Shown here: piece by piece, positions 51,589 through 60,611 of the stretch
How positions within the stretch are numbered: the stretch's first letter is position 1
How the letters are laid out: each line of letters starts with the position of its first letter
Origin: DATKBT01 sp035546295
GTDB taxonomy: Bacteria; Acidobacteriota; Thermoanaerobaculia; Multivoradales; Multivoraceae
NCBI GenBank assembly: GCA_035546295.1
Contig: DATKBT010000095.1
Span: 17,237-81,236, forward strand
Length of the DNA: 64,000 bases
Reading direction: 5' to 3'
The notes under the pieces: generated by a model
Told to the model about the DNA's origin: nothing
The model's input: the letters and a program-made list of their open reading frames with translations, nothing else
Databases searched by the model: none
Position numbers and translations under genes: made by a program

Positions 51589-52995
51589 TCACTCGCGCAG
51601 TGAGCGCACCGCCTCCATCATCGAGTCGACGGCCGTGTACTTGAGGCGCACCTTGCCGGTCGCCTCGCCGCGGCCGATCTCGTCCTGGTCGAGCCGCTGC
51701 CAGTCCTGGTAGCTCACGAAGTCGACGCCGCGTTCGGCGAGCAGCTCCACGATCGCGCCGGGCTCCTTCTCCCGATTGGCGGCCGCCTTGCTGCCGGCCG
51801 CGTCGGCCAGCATCGAGGTCGCGGTCGCCTGGGAGTCGGCGGCGTTGGTCCCGATCAAACCGCTGGGGCCACGCTTCGCCCACCCGACCACGTACTGCCT
51901 CGGGACCGGCGCGCCGCTGGTGGGGTCGATGATCCGGCCGTCGACGTTGGGAAAGATGCCGGTCCGCTCGTCGAAAGGGAGGCCATCGAGCGGGGTGCCG
52001 CGGTAGCCGACCGCCTTGAACAGCAGCTCGACCTCGAGCTCCTCGATCTCGCCCTTGCCGCGCGGACGCGGCTCGCCGCCCTTGCCGGCGACCAGCTCGT
52101 TGCGCTCGATGCGGACCGCTCTCAGCCGACCGTCCTCGCCCAACAGCTCGACGGGAGAGACCAGGAAGCGGCAGTGGACGCGGCGCCGGGAGCCCGCGCA
52201 GTCCTTGGCGCTCACCTCTGTGAGGTAGTCGACGTTCTTCTTCGTGCTGGGCGGCTCTCCCTCCATCCAGGCGCGGGTCAGCTCGTCGAGCACCATCGCT
52301 GCCGGCTCGACGATCAGGTCGCAGCAGGCCAGGTCCCCGATCTCCTTGATCTCCTTGGGCGAGAAGGCGGCCTGCGCCGGTCCGCGACGGCCCAAGAGAT
52401 AGACCTCCTCGACCGCGCTCCGGCGCAGCTCGGCGACCGCCTCGTCGGTGATGTCGGTCGGCTGCAGCTCGTCGGGTTCCTGCACCAGGATGCGCGTCAC
52501 GTCCATCGCCACGTTGCCGTTGCCGACCACGGCGACGCGCCGGGCGCGATCGAGGGGGAAGTGGCGGTCCTGGAAGTCGGGGTGGCCGTTGTACCACCCG
52601 ACGAACTCGGTCGCCGAGTACACTCCCTCGAGGTCCTCGCCCGGGATGCCGAGCTGCCGGTCGCTCTCGTTGCCGACCGCGAACACCACCTGATCGTAGT
52701 GGCCGGTCAGCTCGGCGACGCTCAGGTCCCTGCCGATCATGACGTTGCCGAAGAAGCGGAAGCGCGGGTCCGATGCCGTCTTGTCGTAGACGCGGATGAC
52801 GTTCTTGATCTTCTGGTGGTCCGGAGCGACGCCGCCGCGCACCAGGCCGAATGGCGTCGGCAGCCGGTCGAACATGTCGATCGTGATCTCGAGGTCCGAC
52901 TTGAAGAGGGCGGCCGCGGCGTAGAAGCCGCTCGGGCCCGAACCGACGACGGCGACGCGCAGCGGGCGCTCGCCGCTTCCCAGGGGATGCTCCAT
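51589..52995 (-). CDS. fprA: NADPH-ferredoxin reductase, FprA/adrenodoxin-reductase type
   Basis: 468 residues from ATG 52995. Marks in order: VAVVGSGPSGFYAAAAL (FAD fold), FDRLPTPFGLVRGGVAPDHQKIKN (diagnostic for the class), VVFAVGNESDR, RRVAVVGNGNVAMDVTRIL (NADPH fold), YLLGRRGPAQAAFSPKEIKE, and the closing YVVGWAKRGPSGLIGTNAADS. It moves electrons from NADPH through FAD to a small 2Fe-2S ferredoxin, for P450s or Fe-S work. The adrenodoxin-type ferredoxin at 373-693 is the nearest candidate partner, though some 51 kb away. It is divergent from the Ldh2-type gene. Confidence 0.95.
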   Translation of the reverse strand: MEHPLGSGERPLRVAVVGSGPSGFYAAAALFKSDLEITIDMFDRLPTPFGLVRGGVAPDHQKIKNVIRVYDKTASDPRFRFFGNVMIGRDLSVAELTGHYDQVVFAVGNESDRQLGIPGEDLEGVYSATEFVGWYNGHPDFQDRHFPLDRARRVAVVGNGNVAMDVTRILVQEPDELQPTDITDEAVAELRRSAVEEVYLLGRRGPAQAAFSPKEIKEIGDLACCDLIVEPAAMVLDELTRAWMEGEPPSTKKNVDYLTEVSAKDCAGSRRRVHCRFLVSPVELLGEDGRLRAVRIERNELVAGKGGEPRPRGKGEIEELEVELLFKAVGYRGTPLDGLPFDERTGIFPNVDGRIIDPTSGAPVPRQYVVGWAKRGPSGLIGTNAADSQATATSMLADAAGSKAAANREKEPGAIVELLAERGVDFVSYQDWQRLDQDEIGRGEATGKVRLKYTAVDSMMEAVRSLRE

Positions 52996-53135
52996 GCTGA
53001 CCTCGGGTGGTGAATCGAGACGACGTCCCGCCCACGGATACCGCAGGCGGGATCGCAGAGTGCGTCTGGCCGGCGGCTATCATATCGGCTCGCCTGCGCC
53101 CCGATCCGACGCTCCGACCCTCGATAGATCCTGCG

Positions 53136-54206
53136 ATGACCGAGCTCCTTCGCGTCCCCGCCGTCGCGTTGAGGACGACCGTCGAGCGCGCCTTCTCCGC
53201 GCTCGGCATGCCCGCCGAGGACGCCGCGATCTCGGCCGACGCACTGATCGAGGCGGACCTGATGGGGATCTCGTCGCACGGAGTCTCCAACTACATCCAG
53301 CTCATCTACGCCCCCGGCCTGCGCTCGGGGAGCATCGTCGCCCAGCCCGAGATCCGGGTCGTGCGCGATGGCGGCTGCGCGCTGCTGGTCGACGGCGGCA
53401 GCGGCATGGGTCACGTGGTCGGTCACCGTGCGATGCGCCTCGCGATCGAGAAGGCGAAGATGCACGGCGTCGGGCTGGCGACGGTGCGCAACAGCCGCCA
53501 CTACGGCGCAGCCGGCTACTACGCCCTGCTCGCCGCTCGCGAGGGCTGCATCGGGATCTCGATGACCAACGCCGACGCGCTCGTCCTGCCCACTCATGGG
53601 CGCGACGCGCGGCTCGGGACCAACCCGATCGCGCTGGCGGCGCCCACCGGCGAGCAGCCGCTGTTCCTGCTCGACATGGCGACCTCGACCGTGCCGCTGG
53701 GCAAGATCATGCTCGCTGCGCGCGCCGGCCAGCGGATCCCGAAGGGCTGGGCCGCCGACGAGCGGGGACGTCCGACCACCGACCCCGAGGTGGCGTTCGA
53801 AGCCCTGCGCCTGCTGCCGCTGGGTGGCACCTACGAGCAGGGCTCGCACAAGGGCTACGGCCTCGCCCTCCTGGTCGACGTCCTCGCCGGCGCCCTCTCC
53901 GACGGGATCGCGCGGGGGGGCGCGGTCGGCGGCTCGGTCGGCCACTTCTTCTGCGCGGTCGACGTCGAGGCGCTGCGTCCGCTCGACGAGTTCCGGGCGA
54001 GCATGGACGAGCTGCTTCAGACGATGCAGGAGACGCCGCGGGTCGACGAGGCGGAGCCCGTCATCTATCCCGGCTGGAAGGAGCACCACGCCCGTCTCGA
54101 CCGCGAGGCGAACGGAATTCCGCTCCACCCCAAGGTCGTCGAGTACCTCAACGGCCTGTGCGACGAGCTCGGGGTGGAGCCGGCGTGGGCCGCGAGCGGT
54201 CCCTGA
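53136..54206 (+). CDS. Ldh2/malate-dehydrogenase-like (YlbC/ComC) oxidoreductase
   Basis: 356 residues from ATG 53136; a frame open to 53007 is not used. Family motifs: MGISSHGVSNYIQLIYA (substrate region), ATVRNSRHYGAAGYYALLAAREG with the catalytic-type His, ISMTNADALVLP, LGTNPIALAAP and QGSHKGYGLALLVDVLAGAL. This is the L-sulfolactate/malate/ureidoglycolate dehydrogenase superfamily, with an NAD(P)-binding fold unlike the Rossmann type. It oxidises a 2-hydroxyacid, which cannot be named. Motifs and length are normal. Confidence 0.88.
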   Translation: MTELLRVPAVALRTTVERAFSALGMPAEDAAISADALIEADLMGISSHGVSNYIQLIYAPGLRSGSIVAQPEIRVVRDGGCALLVDGGSGMGHVVGHRAMRLAIEKAKMHGVGLATVRNSRHYGAAGYYALLAAREGCIGISMTNADALVLPTHGRDARLGTNPIALAAPTGEQPLFLLDMATSTVPLGKIMLAARAGQRIPKGWAADERGRPTTDPEVAFEALRLLPLGGTYEQGSHKGYGLALLVDVLAGALSDGIARGGAVGGSVGHFFCAVDVEALRPLDEFRASMDELLQTMQETPRVDEAEPVIYPGWKEHHARLDREANGIPLHPKVVEYLNGLCDELGVEPAWAASGP

Positions 54207-54260
54207 CGGCTCCGCCGGGCTCGAGGCGCCGCCGGGTCCTGGCCGATCGTGGTGTGAGAG

Positions 54261-54339
54261 GATCGGCCGCCAGGATCGGCGGTCCGGATCGGCGGCCACG
54301 ATCTGCGGGCGGAATCAGCGGGACGGGATCGGTAGCCAG
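54261..54339 (+). repeat. 13-bp degenerate tandem repeat (about six units)
   Basis: Units of about GATCGGCGGCCAC at 54261, 54274, 54287, 54300, 54313 and 54326, with rising divergence to the right. The array occupies most of the gap before the crotonase-family gene and ends 36 bases before its GTG. The core GATCGGC/GCCGATC can pair with neighbouring copies. Confidence 0.65.
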
Positions 54340-54374
54340 GCTCTGCGGGCCGAGATCTCAGGGAGGCGCGAGAG

Positions 54375-55160
54375 GTGTCCACGATCCGAGTCGACGTGAA
54401 CGGGCCGGTCACCACCGTGGTGATCGACCGTCCCGAGGTCCGCAACGCGGTCGACAACGCCACCGCCGAGGCGCTCGCCGACGCCTTCCGCGCCTTCGAG
54501 GCCGACGACGAGGCGCGGGTCGGCGTGCTGTGGGGCAGCGGCGGCGCCTTCTGCGCCGGCGCCGACCTCAGGGCGGTGGCGCGGGGGGAGCGCTCGGTGC
54601 GCTACGAGCAAGCGAAGAGCTACGAGGGGGACGGTCCGATGGGACCCTCCCGCCTCGAGCTGTCGAAGCCCGTGATCGCCGCCATCGCGGGGCACGCGGT
54701 GGCGGGCGGGCTCGAGCTCGCCCTGTGGTGCGATCTGCGGGTGATGGAGGAGGACGCCGTGCTCGGAGTCTTCTGCCGCCGCTGGGGGGTGCCCCTGATC
54801 GACGGAGGCACCGTCCGCCTTCCGAGGCTCGTCGGGCTCTCCCGCGCGCTCGACCTGATCCTCACCGGCCGGCCGGTGGGCGCCGAGGAGGCGCTCGCGA
54901 TGGGGCTCGCGAACCGGCTGGTGCCGAAGGGAGAGTCGCGCGCCGCGGCCGAGGCGCTGGCGGCCGAGATCGCACGCTTTCCGCAGGGTTGCATGCGACT
55001 CGATCGCGCTGCCGCGATGCGCAGCTTGTCGCTCCCGTTTCGCGAGGCGATGCAGCGCGAGTTCCTCGACGGCATCGAGATCCTCCAGGCCGAGGCGATC
55101 CCCGGGGCGCAACGCTTCGTCGACGGCAAGGGACGCGGCGGCTCGTTCGAGGACCTGTGA
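54375..55160 (+). CDS. Crotonase-superfamily enoyl-CoA hydratase-like protein
   Basis: 261 residues; GTG 54375 with GGGAGG at 54361. The CoA-binding opening VTTVVIDRPEVRNAVDN, the oxyanion segment GGAFCAGADLRAV and AGHAVAGGLELALWCDLRV are typical of crotonases. One of the two hydratase glutamates (in GGLELA) is present, but the segment that normally carries the other (PEV/PEI) reads FCRRWGVPLIDGG, so by alignment the second catalytic Glu is missing. The reaction may not be simple hydration. The stop overlaps the next gene's GTG (GTGA), so it is co-translated with the PLP enzyme. Confidence 0.85.
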   Translation: MSTIRVDVNGPVTTVVIDRPEVRNAVDNATAEALADAFRAFEADDEARVGVLWGSGGAFCAGADLRAVARGERSVRYEQAKSYEGDGPMGPSRLELSKPVIAAIAGHAVAGGLELALWCDLRVMEEDAVLGVFCRRWGVPLIDGGTVRLPRLVGLSRALDLILTGRPVGAEEALAMGLANRLVPKGESRAAAEALAAEIARFPQGCMRLDRAAAMRSLSLPFREAMQREFLDGIEILQAEAIPGAQRFVDGKGRGGSFEDL

Positions 55161-56215
55161 ACCGAGGCTCGCGAGGCCCGGATTCCCAGCGCCGCCGGCC
55201 TTCGGCGCGGGTGCGGGCGCTCGCCGAGTCGGTGGGACACGCCGCTGAGCGGCTTCGTGGACGCGTCGAGCGCACACCGGTCGAACCGGCGGACCTCGAG
55301 TGGCTGGGCCGTCCGTCGCGGGCCTGGCTCAAGCTCGAGCACCTCCAGGAGACCGGCTCGTTCAAGCTGCGCGGGGCGACGAACAAGATCCTCGGTCTCT
55401 CCCCCGAGCAGCTCGCCGGTGGCGTGGTCGCGGCGTCGTCGGGCAATCACGGCGTGGCGGTGGCGACCGCGCTCGTCGGTCTCGGTGCGCGCGGGACCGT
55501 CTACGTCCCCGAGACGGTCTCGCCGGCGAAGGCCGCGAAGCTCGAGCGCCTGGGCGCCGAGGTCCGGCGGATCGGAGAGGACTCGCTGGTCGCGGAGCAG
55601 GAGGCGCGGCGCTGCGCCGAGCGCACCGGCCGTGTCTACGTGTCGCCCTACAACGACCTCGACGTGATCGCCGGACAGGGGACGGTGGGGGTCGAGCTGC
55701 TCGAGCAGGTGCCCGACCTCGACGAGGTGCTGGTCACGGTCGGCGGCGGCGGGCTGATCGCGGGCATCGCAGCCTGGCTGCGCGTCCACCGGCCGCAGGT
55801 CCGGATCGTCGGCTGCCTCCCCGAGCGCTCGCCCGCGATGTCCGAGTGCCTGCGCCGCGGCGAGATCGTCGAGGTGCCGAGCGAGCCGACCCTCTCCGAC
55901 GGCTCGGCGGGCGGGCTCGAGCCGGGGGCGGTCACCTTCGAGCTCTGCCAGGAGCTGGTCGACGAGATCGTGCTGGTCGGCGAGGACGAGATCGCGGCCG
56001 CGATGGTCGCCCTGATGCGCGAGCGCCGGCAGATCGTGGAGGGGTCGGCCGCGGTCGCGCTCGCCGCCTGCCGCAGGCTGGGCGAGCGGCTCGCCGGGCG
56101 GACCAGCGTCGTCGTGCTGAGTGGCGGCAACGTCTCGCTCGCGACCTTGAAGCGGGTCCTCGGTTCGGCCGGAGCCCCCACCTGCGATGCGTTCAGCTCC
56201 GGTCACCGAATCTGA
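55157..56215 (+). CDS. PLP-dependent threonine/serine dehydratase-like enzyme
   Basis: 352 residues from GTG 55157, overlapping the crotonase stop. Fold-type II PLP marks: LKLEHLQETGSFKLRGATNKI with the Schiff-base Lys in SFKLRGA, ASSGNHGVAVATAL for substrate carboxylate and phosphate binding, VTVGGGGLIAGIAAWL for the cofactor phosphate, and VVLSGGNVSLATL near the end. No ACT domain is present, so it is like catabolic threonine dehydratase or serine racemase. The Arg-rich first 20 residues look non-conserved; translation may begin at an internal GTG. It makes a 2-keto acid from Thr or Ser. Confidence 0.9.
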   Translation: MNRGSRGPDSQRRRPSARVRALAESVGHAAERLRGRVERTPVEPADLEWLGRPSRAWLKLEHLQETGSFKLRGATNKILGLSPEQLAGGVVAASSGNHGVAVATALVGLGARGTVYVPETVSPAKAAKLERLGAEVRRIGEDSLVAEQEARRCAERTGRVYVSPYNDLDVIAGQGTVGVELLEQVPDLDEVLVTVGGGGLIAGIAAWLRVHRPQVRIVGCLPERSPAMSECLRRGEIVEVPSEPTLSDGSAGGLEPGAVTFELCQELVDEIVLVGEDEIAAAMVALMRERRQIVEGSAAVALAACRRLGERLAGRTSVVVLSGGNVSLATLKRVLGSAGAPTCDAFSSGHRI

Positions 56216-56341
56216 GAAGAGGTCTCCTGGTCAGCCGGCTGGCTTGTCGATCGCGCGGTCTTTTCGGGCTCGTCCGCAGCCGGGCCTCGACCCTCTCGGC
56301 GCCGGCCGATCTGCAACCCGGCAGCGGGATCCGTCGTATAT

Positions 56342-56358
56342 GTTCTGGATTGTAGAAC
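56342..56358 (+). promoter_or_regulatory. Likely PadR operator
   Basis: GTTCTGGATTGTAGAAC is an inverted repeat with perfect 5-base arms. It begins beside a GTATAT stretch that could be a -10 element, and ends 19 bases before the PadR start. PadR repressors usually bind palindromes over their own promoter, so autorepression of the PadR-permease operon is expected. Confidence 0.6.
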
Positions 56359-56377
56359 CTGCCCTCCGACGATCGCC

Positions 56378-56728
56378 ATGGCCAACCAGAGAACGCCTCC
56401 TCCGCGCGACTATCTCGGCGAGTTCGAGCAGCTCGTCCTGCTCGCGGTCGTCCACCTCGAGGGGGAGGGCTACGGCATGACCGTGCGCGGCGAGATCGAG
56501 AGACGCACCGGGCGCTCGCCCTCGATCGGCGCGCTCTACGGCACCCTCGAGCGCCTCGAGGAGAAGGGGCTGGTGCGCTCGCGCACCGGCGCTTCGACCG
56601 CCGAACGGGGTGGCCGGGCGAAGCGCTTCTTCGCGGTCACCGCGTCGGGGATGCGGGCGCTCGAGCGATCGCGTCGTCTGCTCGACGCGATGTGGGAGGG
56701 AATCCCCGGGACCGGTGATGCTCGGTGA
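56378..56728 (+). CDS. PadR-family transcriptional regulator
   Basis: 116 residues from ATG 56378. The winged-helix region has the PadR form: DYLGEFEQLVLLAVVHLEGEGYGMTVRGEIE, SIGALYGTLERLEEKGLVRS, RAKRFFAVTASGMRALERS. PadR proteins of this length are dimeric regulators that respond to small molecules or redox state, often paired with permease genes. Its stop overlaps the start of the ADOP permease (GTGA), and an inverted repeat lies before the gene. It most likely controls the permease. Confidence 0.95.
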   Translation: MANQRTPPPRDYLGEFEQLVLLAVVHLEGEGYGMTVRGEIERRTGRSPSIGALYGTLERLEEKGLVRSRTGASTAERGGRAKRFFAVTASGMRALERSRRLLDAMWEGIPGTGDAR

Positions 56729-59412
56729 GATCGATGCGAGCTGAGCTCGATCCCGGGAGGCCACCGCGTCTGGCCGAGTGGCTGCTGCGGGCCAGCGCGC
56801 CAGCCGCCGAGCGCGAGTGCATGCTGGGCGACCTCGAGGAAGAGCACGCACAGCGCGCCCGCCGGGGCGGCACACGGGTCGCCGGCCGTTGGTACTGGGC
56901 GCAGGTCCTCGCTTCGCTTCCGATCAACCTCTGGCGGCGCCAGCGGCACGCGGCGCGCCTCGTCCGCTCGACCTCGAGGAGCACGAACTTGACCCAGATT
57001 CTCCAGGACCTCAGGTACTCGCTGCGTGAGGCCGTGCGGCGGCCGGCCTTCTCGCTGCTGGTGGTCGGCACCCTCGCACTCGGCATCGCGGCCAACACCG
57101 CGATCTTCTCGATGGTCGATTCGGTGCTGTTCAATCCGTTTCCCTTCCCCGAGCCGGCGCGCCTGGTCGGAGTCGGCCCCGAGTTGCCCAAGCTGGGGCG
57201 CGAGCTCTCGTTCTGGGAGGTGCTGTCGCCGCTCGAGATCGAGGACCTGCGCGAGCAGAGCCGCACCCTCGAGGACATCGTCGCGTGGGACATGGGCAAC
57301 CGGACTCTCGCTGGCGAGGAGGCTCCCGAGAACGTCTTCTCTGCCTTCTGGTGGGGGAATGCGCTGCCGACGCTGGGGGTCGAGCCGGCCCATGGACGCG
57401 GCTTCCTCCCCGGGGAGACCGAGAGCGGCGAGAAGGTGGCCATCATCAGCCATCGCCTGTTCCAACGCCGTTTCGGCGGTGATTCCGAGATCGTCGGCGA
57501 CACGCTGCTGGTCAACGGCGACCCCTACGTGGTCGTCGGAGTGCTGCCGCCGCGCACCCTGATCTACGGAACCGACCTGTGGATCCCGATGGGCGTGGCG
57601 CCCGGCGTGTTCCCTCGCGACCGCCGTCAGTTCCAGTTCCTGGCGCGCATCGCGGAGGGCTACTCGCTGCGCGACGTCAACACCGAGCTCGAGACGATCG
57701 CCGGGCGCATCGCGGCCGAGTGGAGCGACGAGTACGAGGAGTACGAGGGATGGCGACTCGAGGCGATGACCTGGAACCGCATCAACGTCCGGCTGCTGCG
57801 CCCGATGGCGATGGTGCTGGTCGGCGCCGTCGCCTTCGTGCTGCTCCTGGTCTGCGCCAACGTCGCCAACCTGCTGCTCGGTCGCTCGGCGGCGCGCCGC
57901 CAGGAGATCGCGGTCCGTCAGGCGCTGGGCGCCGGCCGCGGGCGCATCGTGCGCCAGCTCCTCACCGAGAGCGTGACGCTGGCCGTGCTCGGCGGCGTCC
58001 TGGGGGTCGCGCTCGCCTCGCTCGCTGTGAAGGGGCTGTCGAGCCTCGCCACCAGGATGGCCCTGCCCCTTCCCGCCGACATCGAGATCAACGGTCGGGT
58101 GTTGGCGATCTCGGCCGCGGTGTCGCTGGCCTCCGGCCTGCTGTTCGGCTTGGCCCCCGCGCTCCAGGCTTCGCAGCGTGCGATCGGCGGCGGATTGCGG
58201 CTCGGCCAGAGCCGGGCTGTCGGACGACCGCGCCAGCGGATCCAGCAGGTGCTGGTGGGGGTCCAGGTGGCGCTGGCCGTCGTGCTGCTGTTCGGCGGCG
58301 GGCTGCTCCTCCACAGCCTGATCCAGCTCAACCGCGTCGATCCGGGCTACAAGACCGAGGACCTGCTGACCTTCCGCATCACGCTGCCCTGGGAGCGCTT
58401 CGACCAGCCGGCGATCACCGACTTCTTTGGCCGTCTGACCGAGCAGCTCGAGGCGCGGCCCGAGATCCGCTCGGCGGCGGCGACCAGTCAGCTCCCGAGC
58501 GCGCTCTTCTCGGCGCGGCAGATCGTGATCGAGGGTCAGGCGCCGCCGACGAGCGAAGGCTCCCTGCCGGTGGCCTTCGTCACCGCGGTGTCGCCCAACT
58601 TCTTCCAGACCTTCGACATGGCGTTGCTGCGCGGGCGCACCTTCGCGGACTCCGACGACGCCGGCGCTCCAATCGTGACGGTGCTCAACCGCGTCGCCGC
58701 CGAGCGGCTCTTCCCGGGCGAGGACCCTGTCGGCCGGCGAATCAAGGTCGGTGCCGGCGACGAGCGCCCATGGATCGAGATCGTCGGCGTGGTCGCCGCC
58801 GGGCACAACGCCGGCAACGACCGGGAGCCCGCCGCCGAGGTGTTCGGCAGCGTGCGCCAGGGGCTGGGCGCCAATCAGCTCTTCGTCGCGGTCGAGAGCT
58901 CGGTGGCGCCCGCCGCGCTGGTCGAGACGGTGCGCGACGAGGTCCGTGCGCTGGACCCGCAGATCGCGATCTACGCGGTGCAGACCATGGAGGACCTGAT
59001 TGCGTCGGACGTCTTGCCGCGGCACATGGCGGTGCAGCTCCTGCTGGTCCTCGGCGCCTTCGCGCTCGCGCTCGCGGGAGTGGGGGTGTACGCGGTCGTG
59101 AGCTTTGCGGTCGCGCAGCGGACCCGCGAGATCGGATTGCGAATGGCGCTGGGAGCGGGCAGGGCCCGGGTCCGGCGGTGGGTCGTCGGCCGCGCGCTGC
59201 GTCCGGTCCTGGTCGGCGGCATCTGCGGCCTGCTGGGGGCTGCCGGCGTCGCCAAGGCGCTCGAGAGCCAGCTCTTCGAGGTGTCGGCGTTCGACCCGGC
59301 GACGCTGATCGGAGCAGTCGCTCTGTTGGTGGCGATCGCGCTCGGCGCCACGCTGCCGCCCGCCCTGCGCGCCAGCGGGCTCGATCCGGCCGTGACGCTG
59401 AGGGAGGGTTGA
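56725..59412 (+). CDS. ADOP-type MacB/FtsX permease with N-terminal prefix domain
   Basis: 895 residues from GTG 56725 (or ATG 56734), overlapping PadR. The first 90 residues are the permease-prefix domain seen with PadR-linked ADOPs (LLRASAPAAERECMLGDLEEEH). After LTQILQDLRYSLREAVRRPAF, the first helix (about 110-130) leads to MacB-PCD; two FtsX blocks follow, with FVLLLVCANVANLLLGRSAARRQEIAVRQALGAGR and TREIGLRMALGAGRARVRRWVVGRAL. No ATPase gene adjoins. The product probably pairs with a MacB-type ATPase in export; its signal is perhaps a compound sensed by PadR. It differs strongly from the ADOP at 5154, so there are two independent lineages. Confidence 0.92.
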   Translation: MRSMRAELDPGRPPRLAEWLLRASAPAAERECMLGDLEEEHAQRARRGGTRVAGRWYWAQVLASLPINLWRRQRHAARLVRSTSRSTNLTQILQDLRYSLREAVRRPAFSLLVVGTLALGIAANTAIFSMVDSVLFNPFPFPEPARLVGVGPELPKLGRELSFWEVLSPLEIEDLREQSRTLEDIVAWDMGNRTLAGEEAPENVFSAFWWGNALPTLGVEPAHGRGFLPGETESGEKVAIISHRLFQRRFGGDSEIVGDTLLVNGDPYVVVGVLPPRTLIYGTDLWIPMGVAPGVFPRDRRQFQFLARIAEGYSLRDVNTELETIAGRIAAEWSDEYEEYEGWRLEAMTWNRINVRLLRPMAMVLVGAVAFVLLLVCANVANLLLGRSAARRQEIAVRQALGAGRGRIVRQLLTESVTLAVLGGVLGVALASLAVKGLSSLATRMALPLPADIEINGRVLAISAAVSLASGLLFGLAPALQASQRAIGGGLRLGQSRAVGRPRQRIQQVLVGVQVALAVVLLFGGGLLLHSLIQLNRVDPGYKTEDLLTFRITLPWERFDQPAITDFFGRLTEQLEARPEIRSAAATSQLPSALFSARQIVIEGQAPPTSEGSLPVAFVTAVSPNFFQTFDMALLRGRTFADSDDAGAPIVTVLNRVAAERLFPGEDPVGRRIKVGAGDERPWIEIVGVVAAGHNAGNDREPAAEVFGSVRQGLGANQLFVAVESSVAPAALVETVRDEVRALDPQIAIYAVQTMEDLIASDVLPRHMAVQLLLVLGAFALALAGVGVYAVVSFAVAQRTREIGLRMALGAGRARVRRWVVGRALRPVLVGGICGLLGAAGVAKALESQLFEVSAFDPATLIGAVALLVAIALGATLPPALRASGLDPAVTLREG

Positions 59413-59417
59413 TTCCG

Positions 59418-60512
59418 ATGTTCCTCCGCCGCCCGCTCGTGGTCTACCCGCAGCTTCTCTCGATCGTGCTGGCGACCTCGCTGGTCGCCGCTGCTGTCTC
59501 GGCGCAGCCCGCGACCAATGTCTCCATGCAGACGCCTTTCGCGCAGGAGGAAGGCGAACTGACGGAATCCCTGCGCCCGCTCCTCGAGCCGTTGCTCGAG
59601 GAGCTGGCCGGCTTGAGCGTGGCGGTCGCCCGCGACGGCGAGATCGTCGTCTCTCAGGGGCTGGGCTGGGCCGACTTGGAGCAGCGCGTCGCCGCCTCGC
59701 CGGCGACCCGCTACCTCGTCCACAGCGCTGCCAAGGCCTGGACCATGGCGCTTGCAGCCCAGCTGATCGAGGAGGGCCGGTTCGCGATGACCGATCCGGT
59801 CGCCCCTCTGGTCCCTGGCTGGCCGGCCGACAAGTCGCCGATCACGCTCCTCCAGCTGGCGACCCATTCCAGCGGAATCCGCCACTATCACGACGAGGCA
59901 GAGGCCCTGGCGCCTGGGCGCTGCTCGAGCGTCGCCGACGCGATTCCGATCTTCGCCTCCGATCCGCTCCTCCACGAGCCGGGCGCCGAACGCGGATACT
60001 CGTCCTGGGGCTTCGTGCTGCTGTCGGCCGCGATCGAGGGAGCGGCCGGCGTGCCGTTCGGCGAAGCGCTCGCGAAGGGCGTCCTGGAGCCGGCGGGAAT
60101 GGTCTCGACCGTGCTCGCCGACCCGATCCCCCTGATCGCGGACCGAGCCCGGACCTACCGTCGAGAAGACGGCGAGCTGGTCAATGCGGTTGGCCTCGAC
60201 TCCACTTGCAAGTGGGGAGCGGGTGGCTACCTCGCCACCGCCGACGACCTGGTGCGTTTCTACCTCGCGTTGTTCGACGAGCGTCTGATCTCTGGAGCGA
60301 GCGTCCAGCTCATCACCAGCGGAGCGACCGTCGTCCGCTTCGGCGGCTCGAGCGTCGGCGGCATGTCGCAGGTGCTCGCCGATCGCGGGCGAGGAGTGAT
60401 CGCCGCGATCGCCGCGAACACGCAGGCCCGGGAGCTGGATCTGCATGCCGTGCTGCTCGAGCTCGTCGATCGCGTCGCGGTCTCGTCGCATGGGGAGCCA
60501 CCGCACGATTGA
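59418..60512 (+). CDS. Exported serine hydrolase (beta-lactamase class C/DD-peptidase fold)
   Basis: 364 residues from ATG 59418, five bases after the permease stop, so probably in the same operon. Signal peptide of about 32 residues, then the serine beta-lactamase-like domain: the SxxK motif is HSAAKAW (Ser and Lys), the YxN position is YSSW (Ser in place of Asn), and PGAERGYSSWGFVLLSAAIEG is typical of the estB/AmpC-like family. The third KTG-like element is not clear. It may be an esterase or D-amino peptidase rather than a beta-lactamase. Confidence 0.85.
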   Translation: MFLRRPLVVYPQLLSIVLATSLVAAAVSAQPATNVSMQTPFAQEEGELTESLRPLLEPLLEELAGLSVAVARDGEIVVSQGLGWADLEQRVAASPATRYLVHSAAKAWTMALAAQLIEEGRFAMTDPVAPLVPGWPADKSPITLLQLATHSSGIRHYHDEAEALAPGRCSSVADAIPIFASDPLLHEPGAERGYSSWGFVLLSAAIEGAAGVPFGEALAKGVLEPAGMVSTVLADPIPLIADRARTYRREDGELVNAVGLDSTCKWGAGGYLATADDLVRFYLALFDERLISGASVQLITSGATVVRFGGSSVGGMSQVLADRGRGVIAAIAANTQARELDLHAVLLELVDRVAVSSHGEPPHD

Positions 60513-60611
60513 CGAGCTCGGGCCCGCAGGCGCGGTTCCGCCGCGCGTTCCTCTCGGCGAGCTCGGTCCGGCGCCGAGACGGGCCGGCCGAGCGTGGATA
60601 CGATCATTGCC

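Noticed and set aside
50060..53290. A 1076-residue minus-strand frame through the GT-C-like and fprA genes.
   Set aside because: It is out of frame with both, and each real frame has many helices or Rossmann motifs.
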